A stretch of 5,465 bases of DNA from an uncultured Gammaproteobacteria bacterium (GTDB lineage: Bacteria > Pseudomonadota > Gammaproteobacteria > Steroidobacterales > Woeseiaceae), in assembly GCA_938003715.1 (NCBI GenBank), contig CALKYK010000008.1, forward strand, positions 1 through 5,465, given 5' to 3'. Under the pieces are notes generated by a model. That model was not told the DNA's origin and searched no databases. It saw only the letters and a program-made list of their open reading frames with translations. Positions 1 to 5,465 of this stretch are shown piece by piece. The position numbers and the translations under genes are program-made. The stretch's first letter is position 1. Every line of letters starts with the position of its first letter.

Positions 1-1092
1 CCGACAGGCAACCCGGTGACCGCGGCACCGAAGATCGTGCCGAACACACTCCCGGTCAAGCCTGTCGACCGCGAGCCGGTGCCAGGCCCGGTCGAAACGG
101 TGACGTCCGCAGACACGGGCGCGCCGCCGATCCTGGTGCAGAGGTCGGATCTTTCGGACACCGCGGCGATCTCGGTCGTGCTGCCGATGGCGCTTGCGGG
201 CGACCTTCCGGTCGCTCCGCATACGCCCATTCACGGCTACGCGTCGCTCGACGCGATCGTCCGTCCGCGGGACATCGACGCAGCGCTTCGGCGTATTCGC
301 AACAGCATCGATTCCGCCACGGCCGGTCCGTTCGAATCGGGGCCGTTGTCGCAGGACCCGGGTACGCGGCTCGAACAGGAATTGCAGCGGCTGATGAGCA
401 GTGGCCGATCGTCGGCCGATACCGCCGCGCCGGTGCTGATCGCAATCAGCGGCAACGTGGAGCCGGGCGTGACGTCGGCGCTCGCGTCTCGGCAGTTCGC
501 CGATTTTGCGGCGCCGGAAACGCAATTCACGGCGCCGACGATCCACAGTCTGGATCGGCTCGTCGAACTCGGCGTTCCCATTGCTCAGGCCCAGCTCGGG
601 TACATCGTGCCGGCACCGGCGCCGGGCGATTCGGCGTATGACGCGACGGCGATCGCGCTCTACGTGCTCAGCCACGGTTACGAGGGTCGCCTCGGCAAGG
701 AAGCAATATCGCGGCGCGGTCTCGCCTACTACATCGACGCCCGCTACCGCTCCGACGGCGACCACGGCTGGGTCACGATCGCGGCCGGCGTCGACGCCGC
801 CAGGCTCGATGCGCTGCACGAACTATTACATAGCGAACTGACCCGACTCGTCGAGGAGCCGCCGACCGATGCCGAGGTTGTTGAAGCAAAGTCGCACCTG
901 CTGGGCCGCCGCCTGAGCGCGGCACAAAGCAACGAGGAACTCGTCATGCGGATGGCTCAGGAAAGGATCTGGTTCGGCGAAATACAAAGCATCGCGGACC
1001 TGGAGCGTCGCCTCGAGGCGGTCGGACGTGACGACGTCGCGCGCGCGGCGCGGGCGCTGGCCGCCGGCTTGACGATCCGCATTCGGCAGTAA
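1..1092 (+). CDS. M16 family (insulinase-like) peptidase, C-terminal part, 5' end outside window
   Basis: The frame is open from base 1 to the TAA at 1090-1092, giving 363 visible residues. The true start lies upstream; the in-frame GTG at 16 is probably internal. The visible part resembles the C-terminal half of a two-half M16 zinc peptidase. It has a strand-rich opening (about residues 42-65, ILVQRSDLSDTAAISVVLP), a helical stretch, then ILIAISGNVEP-like VLIAISGNVEP (about 145-155), matching the strand that opens M16 C-terminal domains. Next come AQLGYIVPAP (about 197-206), GRLGKEAISRRGLAYYIDAR (about 229-248, the conserved segment before the beta-hairpin) and a long helical tail. The zinc motif HxxEH is absent here; in this family it lies in the N-terminal half, so the fragment cannot show whether the enzyme is active. 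Such proteins are usually periplasmic or secreted, but no signal peptide can be seen because the N-terminus is missing. The gene converges with the PHP-domain gene. Family call is fairly sure; substrate is unknown. Confidence 0.82.
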   Translation, partial: PTGNPVTAAPKIVPNTLPVKPVDREPVPGPVETVTSADTGAPPILVQRSDLSDTAAISVVLPMALAGDLPVAPHTPIHGYASLDAIVRPRDIDAALRRIRNSIDSATAGPFESGPLSQDPGTRLEQELQRLMSSGRSSADTAAPVLIAISGNVEPGVTSALASRQFADFAAPETQFTAPTIHSLDRLVELGVPIAQAQLGYIVPAPAPGDSAYDATAIALYVLSHGYEGRLGKEAISRRGLAYYIDARYRSDGDHGWVTIAAGVDAARLDALHELLHSELTRLVEEPPTDAEVVEAKSHLLGRRLSAAQSNEELVMRMAQERIWFGEIQSIADLERRLEAVGRDDVARAARALAAGLTIRIRQ

Positions 1093-1656
1093 GCAGCGGT
1101 CAGCGCCGGCAGGACTCGTAGACGAGCAACGCCTCGTCGATGTTTTGCAGCACCGTCTGTTTCTCGGCATCGCTCATGTAGTCCGGGTGCGCCTCGGCGG
1201 CATCCCGCACGCGGTCGATCCAGGCGATGAAGTATTCGGCGTCCTCCGCCGAACGAGCCGGCTCTCCACCCACGCTGACGTAAACGGGCGTCGTCGTCGC
1301 ATACGGGTAGAGATCGAACACCAGCGGGTGCGCCGATTCGTTCCAGGCCCGGATGAGCAACCAGCCGCTCTCGTCGACCGACACGCTCGTGTCGAAGTCG
1401 ACGCTGCGACGTTCGCCCTCGAGTTCGATGCGCTCGACGACCTCGCCGTTCCACACCAGTTCAAGGTGGTCGACCGGCACGATCGAACGCAGGAATCCGG
1501 TGACCGCCAGCTCATGCCGACCGCGGTCAAGCGCGAGTTCGCCCCCCGGCTGTTCGCCGTTGACTTCGATATCGAGCAGCGGACCGTTCGTTGCGACCGA
1601 CCTGCCGGCCGCCAGCGCGCCGAGCCAGCGATCACGGCGCTGCGCGGCACTGCCGG

Positions 1657-2311
1657 CGCTGCTGCCGACCCGCGCATAGGTGCGATTCACGCCGACGGGG
1701 CCTCGAAGCGACGTGTAGTTCGCCATCGCGTCCGTGCCGCCGGCGGCGGCAATGCGCATGCCGCAGTTCAAAAGGCCGTACCAGACTTCGGCCGACGCGC
1801 GGTGATCGGCGAAGCCGACGACTTCGTAGTAGTCGACGAGTCCGAGCGCCGCGTCGATCGGCAGCGCGTTAGTCAGCGATGCGGCAGTTCCCGGGTCGGG
1901 CGGCGGTGACAGGAACGGGTGCACGTAGCCGACCACGGCCCCCTGCGCCTTCGCGAGCCGTGAAATCGTGGCGTTGTCCGGGTAAATGCTCGCCGCGCCG
2001 GTAAACGGGTACGCGGAATAGTCCGGCACCAGCAGGTGGCTTTCCAGACCGAGCAGGCCCATGTGACCCCAGTAGCTGGTATGGAATTCCTGCGCATGCA
2101 GGAGCAGGCTGCCGAGATTCGAGGCGCGATCGGGTTCGGTGTCGAAGTACGCGATGTCCGGAATGCGCTGTTCCTTGTTGACGATCAGGTTGAAGACGAC
2201 GTCGAGATCCTCGGCATTCGCCTGCCGCACGAGCCGCTCGGGCGTCACGCGGTACGTGCCGCCGTAGTTCATGTGCACATGAACGTCGCCGGACACGTAG
2301 TCGCGCCAGGA
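1657..2311 (-). other. PHP / CehA-McbA-type metallohydrolase domain within the frameshifted gene
   Basis: This is the catalytic-looking segment of the disrupted gene and lies wholly in the intact downstream frame. It begins near SWRDYVSGDVHVHMNYGG. The HxH pair is the first PHP metal-binding motif. The position where canonical PHP domains carry TDH reads NLIVNKEQRIPD instead. Further candidate ligands follow in order: Glu and His in QEFHTSYWGHMG, His in GYVHPF, His in GFADH and Asp in GGTDAM. The order and spacing fit PHP-type phosphoesterase/hydrolase folds. CehA (a carbaryl hydrolase) and McbA gave the wider family its name, but this sequence is too far from them by eye to support carbamate hydrolysis. 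After the domain come beta-rich segments that look like an accessory C-terminal domain (ELVWNGEVVERIEL and following). Confidence 0.7.
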
Positions 2312-3118
2312 CGCCGGCATCGGTAACGGTGCTGGCGTAACGTCCAGCTCGTGCTCGCCGCCTTCCGCGATGCTGACGAGCCGCCGCTCGACCTCGTAGT
2401 CCACGCCACGCCAGATCGTCACGCGCGCCGGACCCGCGGGCACGACCAGACGCGCTTCGCCGCGGACATGGAAATACTGCGTTTCGAATTCGGCAACGTC
2501 GCGATCGAAGCCGTCGTCCGCGTGCATCAGGCTGGCGTCGGGAGCATAACTTCGGCCGTCGGCAGCCAGCACGGACACGCGGGCAGCGAGTGGCCGATTC
2601 GCTTCGTCGGTCACGTCTATGACGAGCGTACCGACGGGCAGTGCGTAGCGCTTTTCGGAAATCTCGAGGGTCGTGGTGCGGCCGCCGACTGTTTCGCGAA
2701 CGCGTATGGCGGTATTGCCGTGCTCGTTCGAAACGTAAGCGATGTGCGTACCGTCCGGCGACCAGCGCGCGGCGGTGATGTCGAAGTCGCCGTAGGTCAG
2801 CGGGAACGGTTCGGCCACGTTGTCCATGCCGGCGATCCACAGCTGGTGCCACTGCCGACCGAGGTAGGAGCTGTAGATCAGGCGACGCCCGTCGGGCGCG
2901 ACGTCCGGCCGCGCCTTCCAGGACGTTTCCTCGCGCCGCACCAGGCGCGGTTCGGCGTCGCCGTCGATACTGCGGACATAGATCGAGCCGCTGCCGTAGG
3001 GTGTTTCCGGGTTCGCGACGAAGACGATCGACTCGCCGTCGGGCAGCCACGCAGGCGACAGCTCGTGGTCGATGCTGCTGTAGTAATAGCGCGGTACCGC
3101 GCTCTGCCGTTCCTCGAA

Positions 3119-3137
3119 CAGGCGCCGCCAGTTTCGC
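3119..3137 (-). other. Frame-break site in the propeller/PHP gene
   Basis: Read on the minus strand, the upstream frame gives WSPDGAKLA followed by the out-of-family APVRGTAERG. The frame one base further on gives WRRLFEERQSAVPRYYYSSI and then continues as good propeller and PHP sequence. The change therefore equals one extra base or a loss of 3n+2 bases. WxPDG-type motifs in this protein are 39 to 49 residues apart, but this interval is only about 34 residues even though it includes the long RQSAVPRYYYSSIDHELSP loop. From memory of related TolB-like proteins, about 20-30 residues of blade strands are missing here, so a small deletion is likelier than a one-base insertion. There is no long homopolymer at the site. 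The exact junction cannot be fixed from this sequence alone. Confidence 0.75.
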
Positions 3138-3575
3138 TCCGTCCGGTGACCAGCGCGGCTCGAGTGTGACCGCCCCGCCGTTCGTCAGCGCGCTGACCTC
3201 GCCGGTTTCGACGTCAAGCGCGTGCAGCTCCACTGCATCGTCCGCGTAGCGGGCGAACACGATGCGGCGGCCGTCGGGCGACCAGTCGGGCTGGTAGTCG
3301 TAGCCCGGCCCGGCCGTCAGCTGCACGGCCACCGTCGAGTCGAGGCGCTGTCGCCACAGGCTGCCCTGCATCGAATACACGAGCTCACCGCCGTCCGGTG
3401 ACCAGGCGAGCGCGCTCGGGCCGGTAGTCAGCTGCGGCAGGTACATCTCGCGATAGTAATAGTCGTGCGGGACGGTGATCTGCTTAAGCACCGGCTCACG
3501 GTCTGCCATCGCGGGCGCGGCGAAGAGGGGAACCGCGCAGAGCACGGCGATGGCGTATCGGCAGGTGATGGGCAC

Positions 3576-3730
3576 TTTCTTTTCTCGAGTGCTTCGACGG
3601 GCAGCTTAAGGGCTCTCGCTCGGAAATTGCAATGCCCCGCGGTGCAGCATCTGCAGCGGTCTGGATATTCCCGCGGCGAACTGCGTAGTATCGGTAGGCC
3701 CATGGCAACGATATGCAACTGCAGGCGCCG
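3576..3730. promoter_or_regulatory. Divergent intergenic region between the PHP gene and the symporter operon
   Basis: This stretch of about 155 bases separates two divergent starts and must hold the promoter for each side. It contains a short perfect inverted repeat, TGCAG-CAT-CTGCA (3643-3655), and a self-complementary TTGCAA (3627-3632) that could serve as a -35-like element on the minus strand. No good -10 partner is visible at the right spacing for either direction. TAGTAT (3686-3691) is a weak -10 candidate for the plus strand but has no -35 element. The assignment rests on gene orientation rather than on recognised boxes. Confidence 0.4.
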
Positions 3731-5206
3731 ATGACCGAGTTGCACACCTACGACCTGGTCGCGATTGCGATCTATTTCCTGGTCCTGGTCGGCATCGGGA
3801 TACGCGTCGCGCGCACCGAACGGGGCGCCGGCGAAGCGGAATCGTTTCTCGCCGCCGACCGCAACATGAATCTCGTCCAGACCACCGCGTCGACCGCGGC
3901 GACGGATCTTGGCGGCGGATTCAGCATCGCGATGGGTGGGCTCGGCTTCATGATGGGCATCTCGGGCTCGTGGCTGATCGCGATTTCCGGGCTGAGCATC
4001 ATCATGGTCTCGTTCCTGCTGGTGCCGAAGGTCAAGCGCTGGGCCGACCGCGTCAAAGGTCTGACGACGGGCGACCTGTTCGAGGCCCGTTTCGACCGGC
4101 GCACCGGCACGCTGGCGGCCGTGGTCGTCGGCATCGCCTGGTTCGCGTTCGTCGGCGGGCAGATCACGGCCGGTGCCAAGCTGCTGCAGGTCACCACCGG
4201 CATGGGCCTGGCTGTCGCGGTGCTGCTGGCAGGGTCGATTATCGTCGGTTACACCGCGCTCGGCGGCCTGAAAGCGGTGATCTACACCGACGTGTTCCAG
4301 ATGTTCATCCTGATGATCGGCGTCGTATTCATCGCGGCGCCAATCGGCCTGCACGAGGTCGGCGGCTGGTCCGGACTCGTCGAACGATTCGGCAGCGATG
4401 CCGAGACCGCATCGCTGGTGCGCTGGGACGCCGTCGACCTGACCACCCTGCTCGGCTGGTTCTTCGCCATTTTCCCGGTTTGGTTCATCTCGATTGCGGG
4501 CATGCAGCGCATCGTTGCCGCTCGCGACGAAAAAACCGCGCGGCGCGCGTTCTTCCTGACGGGCGTGCCGATCGAATGGCCGCTGTTCGCCGTCGGCAGC
4601 ACGCTGATCGGCCTGATCGCGCGGGCGCTGATGCCGGATCTGCAGGACCCGGAACTGGCGACGCCGATGATCATCATCGAGCTGCTGCCGATCGGCCTCG
4701 CCGGCATCGTCATCGCAGCCTACATCGCCGCGATCATGTCGACCGCCGATAGTGTGCTGATGGGTCCAGTGACCATTTTCACGAACGACATCTATCGTAA
4801 ATACCTGCGACCGGACGCGGCCGAGGCTGACCTGATGCGCGTCGCCCGCATATCGACGCTGGTGCTCGGCACGCTCGGCATCGGCATGGCCTATCTCGTA
4901 CCGAACGTGCTCGACCTGGTGCTTTACGCTTACACATTCGGCGCAGCGGGGCTGTTTTTCCCAATGCTCGGGCTGCTGTTCTTCAAAGGCACGACGGCGC
5001 GAGGCGCGTTCGCGAGCATGCTTGCCGGCGGCGGATCGGCGGTGATCTGGGCAGCGCTCGGCGAGCCGCTCGACATCGCAGCGTCCTATGCCGGGTGGGT
5101 GATCGGGCTCCCGGTTCTCGTCATCGTGTCGCGACTGACGGCACACAGTCCCGACGAGAACACGGCGCTGTTCGACGACGCCGGACTCGAGGGCGAAGCC
5201 CGATGA
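3731..5206 (+). CDS. Sodium:solute symporter (SSS/SSF family), complete
   Basis: This is an inner-membrane transporter of 491 residues that by family membership couples Na+ entry to solute uptake. Numbering here starts from ATG 3731. Hydrophobic helices begin at about 10-26 (VAIAIYFLVLVGIGI) and recur throughout, consistent with the family's roughly 13-helix LeuT-like fold. Family marks are STAATDLGGGFSIAMGG (about 54-70), the first signature region GGLKAVIYTDVFQMF (about 178-192) and AAIMSTADSVLMG (about 333-345), whose Ser/Thr correspond to the usual Na2 sodium site. The length is normal and the frame unbroken. ATG 3731 was preferred because AGG (3723-3725) lies 5 bases upstream; ATG 3713 is in frame and would add six residues but has a poorer ribosome site. 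The stop overlaps the start of the decarboxylase gene, indicating a shared transcript. The substrate cannot be assigned; the neighbour hints at an amino acid or a polyamine precursor. Confidence 0.92.
   Translation: MTELHTYDLVAIAIYFLVLVGIGIRVARTERGAGEAESFLAADRNMNLVQTTASTAATDLGGGFSIAMGGLGFMMGISGSWLIAISGLSIIMVSFLLVPKVKRWADRVKGLTTGDLFEARFDRRTGTLAAVVVGIAWFAFVGGQITAGAKLLQVTTGMGLAVAVLLAGSIIVGYTALGGLKAVIYTDVFQMFILMIGVVFIAAPIGLHEVGGWSGLVERFGSDAETASLVRWDAVDLTTLLGWFFAIFPVWFISIAGMQRIVAARDEKTARRAFFLTGVPIEWPLFAVGSTLIGLIARALMPDLQDPELATPMIIIELLPIGLAGIVIAAYIAAIMSTADSVLMGPVTIFTNDIYRKYLRPDAAEADLMRVARISTLVLGTLGIGMAYLVPNVLDLVLYAYTFGAAGLFFPMLGLLFFKGTTARGAFASMLAGGGSAVIWAALGEPLDIAASYAGWVIGLPVLVIVSRLTAHSPDENTALFDDAGLEGEAR
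5189..5193 (+). promoter_or_regulatory. Ribosome binding site for the decarboxylase gene
   Basis: GAGGG sits 9 bases upstream of ATG 5203, inside the last codons of the symporter gene. It supports ATG 5203 as the decarboxylase start. With the ATGA stop/start overlap, it suggests translational coupling of the two genes. Confidence 0.55.
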
Positions 5207-5465
5207 TATCGAAAGCACAGGCGCCGCAGGCCGCGGGCACTGCCTTGCCACAGTGGGATTCCGTCGAAGCGCTGCTTCGCGAGAGGCGCCCGGAAAAACC
5301 GGTCTACTGCGTGTACCCGGAAACGTATCGCCGCACGGCCCGCGATTTCGTCGACGGATTTCCCGGTCGCGTGCTGTACGCGGTCAAGGCCAACGACCAC
5401 CCATCCGTCATCGACTACCTGCACCAGGGCGGCGTCACGCATTTCGACTGCGCATCGGCGCCCGA
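5203..5465 (+). CDS. Fold-type III PLP-dependent decarboxylase (ornithine/DAP decarboxylase class), 3' end outside window
   Basis: Eighty-seven residues are visible from ATG 5203; the gene runs off the right edge. The key motif is VLYAVKAND (about 58-66), whose Lys 62 is the expected Schiff-base lysine that binds pyridoxal phosphate on the first strand of the alanine-racemase-like barrel. It is followed by THFDCASAP (about 79-87), matching the FDxAS segment typical of this class. PVYCVYPETYRRTARDFV just before is the usual entry into the barrel. Such enzymes decarboxylate ornithine, lysine, arginine, diaminopimelate or carboxynorspermidine in the cytoplasm. FDCAS leans toward the ornithine-decarboxylase-like group, but the specificity-determining residues lie beyond the window. 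The start overlaps the symporter stop (ATGA) with a GAGGG ribosome site upstream, so the two genes are probably co-expressed. Confidence 0.85.
   Translation, partial: MISKAQAPQAAGTALPQWDSVEALLRERRPEKPVYCVYPETYRRTARDFVDGFPGRVLYAVKANDHPSVIDYLHQGGVTHFDCASAP

Larger units (their letters stand above)
1100..3575 (-). pseudogene. Secreted TolB-like beta-propeller / CehA-McbA-type PHP metallohydrolase, frameshifted
   Basis: The start is GTG at 3575-3573, with a weak GAG ribosome site 8 bases upstream; an in-frame TAA just beyond leaves no earlier start. Residues 1-24 form a signal peptide ending AMA before DREP, so the protein is exported. Five PD40/TolB-type blades follow, marked WSPDG (about 58 and 97), WSPDG (142), WLPDG, APDG and WSPDG. 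At about residue 148-150 the frame breaks. Blade 3 continues one base out of phase as RRLFEERQSAVPRYYY and then reads intact to the TGA at 1102-1100. Joined, it gives about 824 residues. The C-terminal half is a PHP/CehA-like domain with GDVHVH (His 432/434), QEFHTSYWGH (Glu 496, His 498/504), GYVHPF (His 552) and GGTDAM (Asp 615), likely metal ligands by family analogy. The substrate is unknown. If left uncorrected, the upstream frame runs on to 1869 as an Arg-rich tail that resembles nothing. It could be a real pseudogene or a sequencing/assembly error. Confidence 0.8.

Noticed and set aside
1060..1120. Terminator hairpin from repeated GCCGGC near the convergent stops
   Set aside because: The GCCGGC copies are individually palindromic and common in GC-rich DNA. 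They do not form an extended stem and no T-run follows.
1869..3118. Continuation of the PHP gene's first frame as a 568-residue product
   Set aside because: Beyond about residue 150 the sequence becomes Arg-rich and low in family signal, while the neighbouring frame carries propeller and PHP motifs. This is out-of-frame reading after the frame break, not a real domain.
3115..3140. Programmed ribosomal frameshifting
   Set aside because: No slippery heptamer, upstream Shine-Dalgarno-like stimulator or obvious downstream stem is seen. The shortened blade suggests missing DNA rather than recoding.
1145..3169. Several plus-strand open frames across the PHP gene
   Set aside because: They are antisense to a coherent signal-peptide/propeller/PHP protein, have no family motifs, and fit the mirror pattern of high-GC codon use.
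3604..3632. Sigma70-like promoter on the minus strand (TTGCAA, 17-base spacer, TTAAGC)
   Set aside because: The -35-like half is plausible, but the -10 hexamer matches the consensus at only about two positions.
3428..5251. Very long minus-strand open frame (about 600 codons) opposite the symporter
   Set aside because: Its translation is an Arg/Asp/His/Gln-rich string without recognisable domains, and it is antisense to a clear SSS transporter. Open antisense frames are expected in high-GC DNA with strong third-position bias.

Overview
The window is a high-GC piece of a bacterial chromosome. Genes are densely packed, starts are ATG or GTG, and one overlap is of the ATGA type. The TolB-like/PHP protein with a signal peptide, the M16 peptidase and the Na+/solute symporter would suit a Gram-negative proteobacterium, perhaps a marine gammaproteobacterium. 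That assignment is an inference from gene content; no rRNA, tRNA or other marker gene is present to test it.

Layout: (1) 1-1092, plus strand: the C-terminal half of an M16 (insulinase/pitrilysin-type) peptidase-like protein, cut by the left edge. (2) 1100-3575, minus strand: a secreted protein with a TolB-like (PD40) beta-propeller followed by a CehA/McbA-type PHP metallohydrolase domain. Its reading frame is broken near 3120-3135, probably by a small deletion within the third propeller blade. (3) 3576-3730: a divergent intergenic region. (4) 3731-5206, plus strand: a complete sodium:solute symporter (SSS/SSF family). (5) 5203 to the right edge, plus strand: the N-terminus of a fold-type III PLP-dependent decarboxylase (ornithine/diaminopimelate decarboxylase class), overlapping the symporter stop by ATGA.

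How the parts relate: the symporter and the decarboxylase form an operon-like, probably translationally coupled pair. This suggests Na+-driven import of an amino acid or related substrate next to its decarboxylation, for example in polyamine synthesis; the substrate cannot be read from the sequence. The PHP gene is transcribed divergently from this pair. It converges tail-to-tail with the M16 gene, leaving only 7 bases between the two stop codons. There are no mobile elements, CRISPR arrays, RNA genes or long repeats.

I did not find a convincing new system. The observations most worth checking are the disrupted propeller-PHP gene with its atypical PHP motif, and the symporter/decarboxylase pair.
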